Shown here in pieces: positions 1-6,343 of a stretch of 6,371 nucleotides of DNA. The stretch spans positions 14,226 through 20,596 of the forward strand of contig DJDD01000089.1 of assembly GCA_002430925.1 (NCBI GenBank), written 5' to 3'. The notes beneath the pieces are model-generated. The model saw only the letters and a list, made by a program, of their open reading frames with translations. It searched no databases and was not told the origin of the DNA. The translations under genes and the position numbers were made by a program. Numbering within the stretch: position 1 is the first letter of the stretch; each line of letters starts with the position of its first letter. This DNA comes from Flavobacteriales bacterium UBA5933 (GTDB taxonomy: Bacteria; Bacteroidota; Bacteroidia; Flavobacteriales; Weeksellaceae).

Positions 1-2141
1 TGAAAAAACATTTTTTTAAAATTTCAAGTAAACCATACCTATTTTTAAGCCTTATATTTAGTACTTCTGTATTTGCTCAAGTCACAGATTCTATACCATC
101 TTCAACAAATGATGAGGTTATATCTGTTGATGAAGTAGTTGTAACAGCAGGGAGAAAATCTGAAAATATTAATAAAATCCCATCTTCAGTAACTGTAATA
201 TCTCAAAAGCAAATTCAAGAACAAATGGAATTTACTCGAGACCTTTCTCAGATATTAGGAAATTTAGTTCCGGGGTTAAGTGTTAGCAGTAATAAATCAA
301 TCAATGCAGGTCAAACATTAAGAGGAAGAACAATATTAGTGTTAATAGATGGAATACCACAATCGACTCCGTTAATGAATGGTTCAAGAGATATTAGAAC
401 CATAGATCCTAGTGTTATAGAAAGAATTGAAGTAATAAAAGGTGCAACATCTATTTATGGAAATGGTTCTGGGGGAGGAATTATTAACTATATTACCAAG
501 AAAAGCTTTAATAAAAATCCAATATCTGGACAAACTTCTGCTGGTATAACAGCTAATCCTTATAATGGTAATGGAACATTAGGATATAGATTCTCTCAAT
601 TTCTTTCAGGGAATATTAAGAAATTCTCATATATGGTTGGTGGTTCAATAGAATACACTGGTTTAGAAAGAGACGGAAAAGGATTAGTTTTGGGACAAAC
701 TGATGGGACATCTAATTCTTATCAAAATAATATTTACACGAAGTTAAATTATCAAATTAACGACAAATCAGCTGTTAGTTTAATGTATAACTTTTATAAT
801 AGTACACAACACGCAAATTATATAAGTCAAAATGGTGTTTTCGGTGTTACACCAACAATTGGTGTAAGAGCAGAAGATCCAGGTGAGCATACAGGAACAC
901 CACATAATCATAATTTAATTGTACGATATAATAACAATGAATTATTTGGAAAAACACAGTTTGATGCTTCATTCTATTTAACATCATTCCAATCAATGAA
1001 TAGGTATGTTACTTATACTCCTTCTTGGTATGGACCAGGTCAAACAAAAATTAATTCAAATAAAAAAGGACTTCGATTCAATTTTAATACACCATTTTCT
1101 ATAGGAAATTTACCAGGAGAAGTAACTTATGGATTAGATTTATTAACAGATCAAACTTTTCAAGATTTAGTTGATGGTCGTGTATATATTCCAAAAATGA
1201 ATATGACAAGTTTTGCACCTTATGCACAATTAAAATTAGATTTATTTCAAGATTTAGTTTTTAAAGGAGGTGTTCGTTATGAAAATGATCAAGTAAAAGT
1301 AAAAGATTTTACGACTCTTGCTACAGGACCAAATGGAGAAGGAGTTATAGATGTACAAGGAGGAAAATTCCCATATAAAAGTACAACTTTTAATGCAGGA
1401 CTACGATACTCAAAATATGATATTTTTAATCCATTCGTAAGTTTTACACAAGGTTTTTCTATTAATGAATTAGGTAGAGTTGTACGTTCTGCTACAGAAA
1501 GTACTCTAACTAATTTGAATACTAAACCAATATTAACAAATAACTACGAAGCAGGTTTTTCTTCTCGTTATAAAATGTTCAATTTTACAGCAGCCTATTT
1601 TGTGAGTACATCTAAAGATGGTGTTAATTTAGTAGATAATGGAAATGGCGTTATTCGTCCACAAAGAGCTCCTGAGAGAACTTATGGATTTGAATTAACA
1701 CTAGACGCTACTATTTCTAGAGCCTTTAAAGCAGGAGCAACTTATGCTTATGTAGAAGGTAAATCGGAAAATTCTGACGGATCTAAAAAATATTTAAACG
1801 GGGCTCGAATTTCTCCTCCAAAAACAACAGCTTATGTTCGCTTTTCACCAAGTAATAAATTAAATTTAGCTTTAAACTGGGTCTTAACAGGAAATAGAGA
1901 TCGTTTTGATGTAAATGCTAAAGGAGTTTATTTAACAAGTGAAGCACCAGTAACATCTGTCAATTTATTCAATCTTTCAGGAAACTATCAAATCAACAAT
2001 AATTGGGGAGTTACTATTGGTGTAGACAATCTTTTCAATGCAACATATTATACAGTTGCAAGTCAATACAGTGCCAATGCAGCAAACTATGTTAGAGGTG
2101 TCGGTACAACAGGAACTTTTATGGTAAATTATAAGTTCTAA
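1..2141 (+). CDS. TonB-dependent siderophore-type outer-membrane receptor (5' end cut by one base)
   Basis: This outer-membrane beta-barrel receptor probably imports a ferric siderophore using energy from TonB-ExbBD. The reading frame is open to the left edge, and the first two bases are the TG of an ATG whose A lies just outside. That start gives 713 residues and a clean signal peptide (MKKHFFK, a hydrophobic stretch, then SVFA|Q near residue 26). The internal Met at base 225 would lose the signal peptide and TonB box, so I reject it. A TonB box (DEVVVTA) lies near residues 44-50. The plug spans roughly residues 57-168 and contains LVLIDGIPQ, IERIEVIKGATSIYG and GGGIINYITKK, which are typical of siderophore receptors. 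The rest is barrel strands ending in MVNYKF with the usual terminal Phe. The N-terminal carboxypeptidase-like domain common in Bacteroidota receptors is absent. The following PepSY gene supports an iron role. The exact ligand cannot be read, and heme or copper uptake remain possible. Confidence 0.93.
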   Translation, partial: KKHFFKISSKPYLFLSLIFSTSVFAQVTDSIPSSTNDEVISVDEVVVTAGRKSENINKIPSSVTVISQKQIQEQMEFTRDLSQILGNLVPGLSVSSNKSINAGQTLRGRTILVLIDGIPQSTPLMNGSRDIRTIDPSVIERIEVIKGATSIYGNGSGGGIINYITKKSFNKNPISGQTSAGITANPYNGNGTLGYRFSQFLSGNIKKFSYMVGGSIEYTGLERDGKGLVLGQTDGTSNSYQNNIYTKLNYQINDKSAVSLMYNFYNSTQHANYISQNGVFGVTPTIGVRAEDPGEHTGTPHNHNLIVRYNNNELFGKTQFDASFYLTSFQSMNRYVTYTPSWYGPGQTKINSNKKGLRFNFNTPFSIGNLPGEVTYGLDLLTDQTFQDLVDGRVYIPKMNMTSFAPYAQLKLDLFQDLVFKGGVRYENDQVKVKDFTTLATGPNGEGVIDVQGGKFPYKSTTFNAGLRYSKYDIFNPFVSFTQGFSINELGRVVRSATESTLTNLNTKPILTNNYEAGFSSRYKMFNFTAAYFVSTSKDGVNLVDNGNGVIRPQRAPERTYGFELTLDATISRAFKAGATYAYVEGKSENSDGSKKYLNGARISPPKTTAYVRFSPSNKLNLALNWVLTGNRDRFDVNAKGVYLTSEAPVTSVNLFNLSGNYQINNNWGVTIGVDNLFNATYYTVASQYSANAANYVRGVGTTGTFMVNYKF

Positions 2142-2143
2142 AA

Positions 2144-3310
2144 ATGATAAAAAAATCAATTATTTGGTTACATAAATGGTTAGGTCTGACGGTCGGATTA
2201 ATTATTTTTATAGTTAGTATAACTGGCTGTATTTATGTTTTCTATGATGATTTAAAAGCAACAATATATTCCGAAAGATATATTATTCAAGATAAAGTAA
2301 TACCTGTAAATATGCAGGTATTACCTTTGTTACAACTTATAGAAATAGCAAATAAAAATTTACCAGAAAAACAAAAAGTTTCTCGTATAGATTTATATCC
2401 AGCAAAGGATAGAACATGGATTTTTAGAGCAACAAAAACAGATAAAAACAAAATGTTTTACCATGAAAATATGGTTTATTACAAAAGAGTTTTTATCAAC
2501 CCTTATAATGGTAAAGTACAATATGTAGAAAATACTAAGTACGAATTCTTTCAAGTTGTTTTGCAATTGCATCAAACTTTACTAATGGGAAAAACTGTAG
2601 GAAAAACAATCGTATCAGTTTCTACAATTATTTTTATTGTACTTACAATTAGTGGATTAATTCTATGGTGGCCAAAGAAATTAAAGAAAAAAATAATAAA
2701 AAAATCTGTTTGGATAGATTACAGTGTAAAATGGAAACGCTTAGTTTACGATTTACATAATGTATTAGGATTCCAAACATTTTTATTCGCATTAATTATA
2801 GCATATACAGGATTAATATTTGCCTATCCTAGTTTCAAAGATTTTTCAATCAATTTATTCAATCTTGTGGATAATCCTACCAATAGGAAAGATAAAAAAG
2901 AAAATACAATTAAATTGAATCCAGAAAATATCTTAAATGAATCTTTAGTATTTTCATTAAAAAAGCATCCAAATGCAGATATGATGTCAATAAGATTACG
3001 AGACAAAGAAGAAGATGAACAAGATGTCCAAGTAAGATTATCCAAAGGTAAAACAAGTAATTTCGAATGGTATTATTTTAATCAATCTTCAGGAGAATTA
3101 ACCAATGTAAAGTCTAGTAAAAATCTACAATTAGGTAATAAAATTGCAGGAATGAATTATGATTTACATACTGGAGGAATTTTAGGCTATCCAACCAAAA
3201 TATTAGCCTTTATTGTCTCATTAGTATGTGCATCTTTACCAGTTACAGGAGCAATTTTTTGGTGGAACAGAAGACCCAAAAAGAAGAAAAAAGCAGTTGT
3301 TCGTAAATAA
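2144..3310 (+). CDS. PepSY-associated TM-helix protein, putative siderophore-iron reductase
   Basis: This 388-residue inner-membrane protein belongs to the PepSY_TM family (PiuB/FoxB-like). Some family members bind heme and reduce ferric siderophores after import. Four hydrophobic helices are visible at about residues 13-35, 155-176, 207-228 and 351-374, with two large soluble loops between helices 1-2 and 3-4. Family-type His motifs sit next to the helices: H10 (WLHKWLG), H143 (LQLHQTLLMG), H205 (DLHNVLG) and H342 (DLHTGG). They are candidate heme ligands, although ligation is inferred. WWPKK after helix 2 and WWNRRPKKKKK after helix 4 are typical basic cytoplasmic flanks. The gene starts two bases after the receptor stop, so the two are almost certainly co-transcribed and translationally coupled. 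Length and architecture look complete. The family assignment is firm. The reductase role rests on family knowledge and on the neighbouring receptor. Confidence 0.88.
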   Translation: MIKKSIIWLHKWLGLTVGLIIFIVSITGCIYVFYDDLKATIYSERYIIQDKVIPVNMQVLPLLQLIEIANKNLPEKQKVSRIDLYPAKDRTWIFRATKTDKNKMFYHENMVYYKRVFINPYNGKVQYVENTKYEFFQVVLQLHQTLLMGKTVGKTIVSVSTIIFIVLTISGLILWWPKKLKKKIIKKSVWIDYSVKWKRLVYDLHNVLGFQTFLFALIIAYTGLIFAYPSFKDFSINLFNLVDNPTNRKDKKENTIKLNPENILNESLVFSLKKHPNADMMSIRLRDKEEDEQDVQVRLSKGKTSNFEWYYFNQSSGELTNVKSSKNLQLGNKIAGMNYDLHTGGILGYPTKILAFIVSLVCASLPVTGAIFWWNRRPKKKKKAVVRK

Positions 3311-3321
3311 AATAATAGTTT

Positions 3322-3349
3322 CAAAAAATAAAGACTAATTTATTTTTTG
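3322..3349 (+). terminator. Perfect AT-rich hairpin, probable terminator of the receptor-PepSY operon
   Basis: CAAAAAATAAA (3322-3332) and TTTATTTTTTG (3339-3349) are exact reverse complements of 11 bases separated by the 6-base loop GACTAA. The hairpin starts 12 bases after the PepSY stop codon. The T-run lies inside the right arm rather than after it, so it could work in either direction. Its right end touches the GGGCGTT start of the repetitive element that follows. Confidence 0.6.
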
Positions 3350-3500
3350 GGCGTTCGAGCGGGCTTTTCATTACAATCTTTTTTTGATTGGTCATTGCAT
3401 TTAGACTTGGTCATTGAGAGAAGTTGAAATCAAATCATCAAGTCGAAAAGGATTCAATCAAAAAAAGGATTTCCACGTCAATCCCTAACGCGAAGTAGAA
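3349..3500 (-). repeat. Palindromic intergenic repeat element, copy 1 (minus orientation)
   Basis: This element fills most of the gene-free stretch after the PepSY gene. The main stem pairs AATC-T7-GATTG (3375-3390) with CAATC-A7-GGATT (3455-3471), perfect over 16 pairs except for one bulged G. An outer short stem pairs GCGTT (3351-3355) with AACGC (3487-3491). Inside the 64-base loop, GACTTG (3404-3409) can pair with CAAGTC (3439-3444), and TTGGTCATTG occurs twice (3388-3397 and 3407-3416). Its flanks (GGGCGTTCGAGCGGGC at the left, ATCCCTAACGCG at the right) resemble from memory a hairpin repeat scattered between genes in flavobacterial genomes. I cannot confirm that here. Read on the minus strand it shares AAATCCTTTTTT and AAAAAAGATTGTAA with the second element at 4361-4466. 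It contains no coding sequence. Its function is unknown. Confidence 0.65.
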
Positions 3501-3623
3501 ATATGAAATACTTAGGTTGTGAAACAAAGTTTTAAATAATTTTAGTATAAATGATGTTTTTTTATTTTTATGAGTCTAAGGATTTTTTTATTAATAAAGT
3601 TATATTTTAGTAAAAACACTTAT

Positions 3624-4286
3624 ATGAATAAATATCTTTTATTTTTTTTGTTAGTTATATCAACACATAGTTTTGCTTGTTCATGTACTATACCTTCAAT
3701 CGAAAAAAGTTTTTCTAATTCTGATGCAATCTTTGTAGGTAAAGTTGTTTCTGTTGATTCAACAAAATATGATTTTAATTCAAATATTGTGTTTGCATTT
3801 ACATTTGAAATTAAAGAAGAATTCAAAAAACAACGATTTACTGAAAATAAAAAATATTATACCACAATTTATACACCACAATCATCTATGTATGGAGGTT
3901 GTGGAAGTTACTTTAAATTAAATGAAACTTATTTAGTTTACGGTTATAAAACAAGAATAGGAACAGCTACCAATATTTGTACTAGAACAAATGAATTAAA
4001 TTCTATTAATAATACTGAGTTAGATTCTTTAAAAAAATTACAAATTGATTTTCTTAAAATGAATGAATCTGAAATAGACTTAGAGTATTTACCAGAAGAA
4101 GATGATTTTAAATCTTTGCTGGAAATTGAAAATTTAAATAATACTATAAAAAGATTAGAAATTAAAGAAAAATATTACATCAGTATAATTGTATGTACAA
4201 TTTTTATATTGATAATTATGTTTTATATTTTGATAAAACATAAAAAAAGTATTCTACTAAAAAGAGTATCGAAAATTAAGAAATAA
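3624..4286 (+). CDS. Exported TIMP/netrin-like protein with C-terminal membrane anchor
   Basis: This 220-residue protein has unknown function. I chose the ATG at 3624 over the in-frame ATG at 3570 because it gives a compact signal peptide (MNKYLLFFLLVISTHSFA) that ends before Cys19. Cleavage there would leave a mature N-terminus CSC, the Cys-X-Cys arrangement of tissue inhibitors of metalloproteinases (TIMP) and the NTR fold. IEKSFSNSDAIFVGKVVSV follows, as in bacterial TIMP-like proteins. Two further Cys, C93 (YGGCGSY) and C119 (NICTRT), could make disulfides with C19 and C21. After the roughly 110-residue NTR-like part comes an acidic and helical stretch (about 135-182), one membrane helix (about 185-204) and a basic tail rich in Lys, which suggests anchoring with the NTR domain outside the cytoplasm. 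No lipobox fits well, since Phe-Ala precede the Cys. Protease inhibition is not established. No strong promoter is visible; TAATTTTA at 3537-3544 is a weak -7 candidate. The gene stands alone between two related repeats. Confidence 0.8.
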   Translation: MNKYLLFFLLVISTHSFACSCTIPSIEKSFSNSDAIFVGKVVSVDSTKYDFNSNIVFAFTFEIKEEFKKQRFTENKKYYTTIYTPQSSMYGGCGSYFKLNETYLVYGYKTRIGTATNICTRTNELNSINNTELDSLKKLQIDFLKMNESEIDLEYLPEEDDFKSLLEIENLNNTIKRLEIKEKYYISIIVCTIFILIIMFYILIKHKKSILLKRVSKIKK

Positions 4287-4360
4287 AATTATTTGAAATT
4301 TCTTTAAAAATAAAGGAAACAATGTAATAAAGATAATTATGTTTTTCAATTTTATTTGTA

Positions 4361-4466
4361 ATTGCAATAGCGATAGTACTGAAAATCCTTTTTTATTATT
4401 GATTGAGATTTTCGAAATCTGTAATAAAAAAGATTGTAAGGGATAGCGTGGCACGAAGTGATTGCC
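4361..4466 (+). repeat. Palindromic intergenic repeat element, copy 2 (plus orientation)
   Basis: This element sits in the gene-free stretch 4287-4612. The main stem pairs AATCC-T6-ATTA (4384-4398) with TAAT-A6-GATT (4422-4435), perfect apart from one bulged C. An inner hairpin pairs AGATTT (4406-4411) with AAATCT (4415-4420). A weak outer stem pairs GCAAT (4364-4368) with ATTGC (4461-4465). ATAGCG occurs on both sides (4367-4372 and 4443-4448). It shares AAATCCTTTTTT (4383-4394) and AAAAAAGATTGTAA (4426-4439) with the minus strand of the element at 3349-3500. The two are therefore related and lie in opposite orientation around the TIMP-like gene. Nothing coding is seen in it. Confidence 0.62.
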
Positions 4467-4588
4467 AAAAAAATTAGACATTAGATTTTAGTAATGAGAT
4501 TGATAAATTTCAATTCAAATTATACAATAGGCATCTTATTAATTGTCCCCTTATCATTTTTTTAACCAAAAATATAATTCAGTTTGCT

Positions 4589-4596
4589 TAAATTTG
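4589..4596 (+). promoter_or_regulatory. Possible -7 promoter box for the peroxidase-bshB1 unit
   Basis: TAAATTTG matches the Bacteroidota -7 consensus TAnnTTTG and lies 16 bases before the peroxidase start codon. No TTTG or TTG is found about 19 bases upstream. A start site just after it would leave only a very short leader. It is a half-site candidate only. The rest of 4467-4612 is AT-rich, and I see no other signal in it. Confidence 0.25.
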
Positions 4597-4612
4597 TTGA
4601 AAACAATGAGCA

Positions 4613-5209
4613 ATGAAATATTTATTAATTGGACTTTTTGGAGTGTTTTTATCTTGTAATGCACAAGAAACAAAGAAACCTGTTAAAACAAAGCATACAA
4701 CTCATCAAAACTCAAAAACTCCACAAAAAGTGAAAACTATTTACGATTATACTTTTAAAGACATCAACGATGATGATTTTAAATTCTCTGATTTAAAAGG
4801 GAAAAAAATATTAATCTTAAATACAGCTTCTAAATGTGGATATACACCACAATATGATGCGTTAGAAAAATTATACCAAGAATATAAAGATCAAAATTTT
4901 GTGATTATAGGATTTCCATCTGATAATTTTGGCGGACAAGAATTTGATAATAACGAACAAATTGCAAGTTTTTGTAAGTTAAATTATGGAGTTACATTTC
5001 CATTAATGACAAAAAGTGATGTAATTGGAAAAAATCAAAACGAAATTTTTAAATTCTTAACGAAAAAATCATTGAACGGAAAATCTGACAATGAAGTGAA
5101 ATGGAATTTTACAAAATTTTTAATTAACGAAGATGGAACATTAGAAGCTTCTTATCCATCTAAAGTAACTCCAGATTCAAAAGAAATTGTTGATTGGATA
5201 AATAAATAA
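4613..5209 (+). CDS. Glutathione peroxidase family lipoprotein (Cys-type, probably thioredoxin-dependent)
   Basis: This 198-residue thiol peroxidase reduces hydrogen peroxide or organic hydroperoxides. The N-terminus MKYLLIGLFGVFLSC looks like a lipoprotein signal with Cys15 as the lipidated residue. A Lys/Thr-rich linker follows to about residue 41, then the thioredoxin-fold GPx domain (about 43-197). The family tetrad is complete: peroxidatic C75 (NTASKCGYT), Q109 (NFGGQEF), W164 and N165 (VKWNFTKFL). C121 (SFCKLNYGVTFP) is 46 residues after C75, close to where thioredoxin-dependent GPx enzymes carry the resolving Cys, so an atypical 2-Cys mechanism is likely and glutathione is probably not the reductant. 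The usual FPCNQFG motif is FPSDNFG here, so the third common Cys is missing. The signal places it outside the cytoplasm, where its electron source is unclear. The bshB1 gene follows 5 bases after its stop, which implies one transcript. No Shine-Dalgarno is seen. Confidence 0.93.
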   Translation: MKYLLIGLFGVFLSCNAQETKKPVKTKHTTHQNSKTPQKVKTIYDYTFKDINDDDFKFSDLKGKKILILNTASKCGYTPQYDALEKLYQEYKDQNFVIIGFPSDNFGGQEFDNNEQIASFCKLNYGVTFPLMTKSDVIGKNQNEIFKFLTKKSLNGKSDNEVKWNFTKFLINEDGTLEASYPSKVTPDSKEIVDWINK

Positions 5210-5214
5210 TACAA

Positions 5215-5916
5215 ATGAAATTAAATATTCTAGCAATTGGTGCACATCCTGATGATGTTGAATTAGGTTGTGGTGGTACACTTGCAAAAGAAATTGAAAA
5301 TGGTAAAACTGTAGGTATTCTTGATTTAACAAAAGGTGAATTAGGAACTAGAGGAACCGATGAAACAAGAAGGGTAGAAGCAGATAATGCTAAAAATATT
5401 TTGGGTATTGCTGTAAGAGAAAACTTAGGAATTGCTGACGGTTTTTTTGCGAATGATAAAGAAAATCAATTAAAAATAGTTGAGGTTATTCGTAAATATC
5501 AACCAGATGTCATTTTAAGTAATGCACCAAGTGATCGTCATCCAGATCATGGAAAAGGATCTGATTTGGTAAATACTGCAATATTTTTGTCTGGTTTACC
5601 TAAGATAGATAATGGATTGGCTGCTTGGCGACCAAAAAAACATTTTCATTACATACAATGGTTACCATTAGAACCAAGTTTTGTAGTGGATATAACTGGT
5701 TTTGTAGATAAAAAGTTAGAAGCATGTTTGGCTTATAAAACTCAGTTTTTTGATCCAACATCTCAAGAACCTCAAACACCAATTTCTTCTAAAAACTTCA
5801 CAGATTCTATAAAATATAGAGCCTATGATTTAGGAAGATTAATAGGTACTGAAGCTGGAGAAGGTTTTATATCAAGAAATTATGTAGGTGTAAGTGATTT
5901 AGATTCTTTGATTTAA
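5215..5916 (+). CDS. bshB1: Bacillithiol biosynthesis deacetylase BshB1
   Basis: This cytoplasmic zinc enzyme of the LmbE/PIG-L family removes the acetyl group from GlcNAc-malate to give GlcN-malate, the second step of bacillithiol synthesis between BshA and BshC. It has 233 residues, the usual family length. The N-terminal signature AIGAHPDDVELGCGGT supplies zinc ligands H11 and D14 with D13 as the likely catalytic base. SDRHPDHGKG supplies zinc ligand H112 and the nearby H109. TKGELGTRGT (39-48), ETRRVEA (50-56) and the C-terminal YRAYDLGRLIGTEAGEGF (about 203-220) are specific to BshB1 rather than general LmbE proteins. The gene follows the peroxidase by 5 bases and is probably co-transcribed with it. 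No bshA or bshC is in this window, which fits the scattered arrangement of these genes in many bacteria. A close alternative is the BshB2-type or another GlcNAc deacetylase, which I consider less likely. Confidence 0.94.
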   Translation: MKLNILAIGAHPDDVELGCGGTLAKEIENGKTVGILDLTKGELGTRGTDETRRVEADNAKNILGIAVRENLGIADGFFANDKENQLKIVEVIRKYQPDVILSNAPSDRHPDHGKGSDLVNTAIFLSGLPKIDNGLAAWRPKKHFHYIQWLPLEPSFVVDITGFVDKKLEACLAYKTQFFDPTSQEPQTPISSKNFTDSIKYRAYDLGRLIGTEAGEGFISRNYVGVSDLDSLI

Positions 5917-5950
5917 AAATAAAGATGAATAAAAACCTTTATTTTTTTTT
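5915..5950 (+). terminator. Rho-independent terminator after bshB1
   Basis: AAAAATAAAG (5915-5924) and CTTTATTTTT (5937-5946) form a perfect 10-pair AT-rich stem with a 12-base loop, and the T-run continues to 5950. The stem begins within the bshB1 stop codon. It separates the peroxidase-bshB1 unit from the tRNA operon promoter just downstream. Confidence 0.72.
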
Positions 5951-5959
5951 AAAAAATTA

Positions 5960-5990
5960 TTTGCAAGTACCGATAAATAGGCTATATTTG
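5960..5990 (+). promoter_or_regulatory. Bacteroidota-type promoter of the tRNA-His array
   Basis: TTTG (5960-5963), 19 bases, then TATATTTG (5983-5990) matches the Bacteroidota primary-sigma consensus TTTG-N19-TAnnTTTG exactly. Transcription would start a few bases further on, near 5996, about 33 bases before the first tRNA. The same promoter is not repeated between the tRNA copies, so it should drive all three. A small hairpin, AGAGA (6002-6006) with TCTCT (6014-6018), sits at the start of the leader and would be removed with the 5' end. Confidence 0.8.
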
Positions 5991-6028
5991 CAGTCCAATT
6001 GAGAGATTGTTTTTCTCTTTGGTCAAAT

Positions 6029-6103
6029 GGTGATTGTAGCTCAGTTGGTTAGAGCGCCGGATTGTGGTTCCGGAGGTCGTGGGTTCGAGACCCATCATTC
6101 ACC
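6029..6103 (+). tRNA. tRNA-His (GTG), copy 1
   Basis: The cloverleaf is complete. It has acceptor GTGATTG/CATTCAC, D stem GCTC/GAGC, anticodon stem CCGGA/TCCGG with loop TTGTGGT (anticodon GTG, His), and T stem GTGGG/CCCAT closing TTCGAGA. The extra G(-1) typical of tRNA-His is encoded at 6029 and can pair with C73 at 6103. The acceptor stem has a T-T mismatch at positions 5 and 68, because GTGATTG would need CAATCAC. CCA is not encoded and must be added after transcription. This is the first of three identical genes transcribed from the promoter at 5960-5990. Confidence 0.97.
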
Positions 6104-6148
6104 CTAAAACTTTTAGAATTTAGTTTTAAAATAAAATTCATACCAAAT

Positions 6149-6223
6149 GGTGATTGTAGCTCAGTTGGTTAGAGCGCCGGATTGTGGTTCCGGAGGTCGT
6201 GGGTTCGAGACCCATCATTCACC
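6149..6223 (+). tRNA. tRNA-His (GTG), copy 2
   Basis: This gene is identical in sequence to the first tRNA-His, exactly 120 bases downstream, including the encoded G(-1), the acceptor mismatch at 5-68 and the absence of CCA. It has no promoter of its own in the 45-base gap before it, so it is probably cut from a shared precursor. Confidence 0.97.
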
Positions 6224-6268
6224 CTAAAACTTTTAGAATTTAGTTTCAAAATAAAATTCATACCAAAT

Positions 6269-6343
6269 GGTGATTGTAGCTCAGTTGGTTAGAGCGCCGG
6301 ATTGTGGTTCCGGAGGTCGTGGGTTCGAGACCCATCATTCACC
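6269..6343 (+). tRNA. tRNA-His (GTG), copy 3
   Basis: This is the third identical copy, again at a 120-base step. It is the last one, because the sequence after 6344 departs from the repeat unit (AGAAAC instead of TAAAAC). A likely terminator or insertion-sequence end follows at once. Confidence 0.97.

Noticed and set aside
225..2141. Receptor starting at the internal ATG at 225
   Set aside because: The frame is open to the left edge, and the upstream part encodes a signal peptide, TonB box and start of the plug, so the true start is the ATG straddling the window edge.
3570..3623. Longer N-terminus for the TIMP-like protein
   Set aside because: The extra 18 residues precede a complete signal peptide that starts at 3624 and would disturb its short charged n-region.
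3672..3686. Lipobox for the TIMP-like protein at Cys19
   Set aside because: The residues before Cys are Ser-Phe-Ala, which fit signal peptidase I better than a lipobox, and the protein already has a C-terminal membrane helix. Lipidation is not excluded.
4606..4659. Short overlapping reading frame of 17 codons starting ATGAGCAATGAA
   Set aside because: It overlaps the peroxidase start in another frame, has no recognisable product and is short enough to arise by chance. A leader-peptide role cannot be supported.
1977..5782. Minus-strand open frames of 60-74 codons across the genes
   Set aside because: They lie opposite well-supported genes or the repeat-bearing spacer, have no family-like motifs, and are expected shadows in AT-rich coding DNA.
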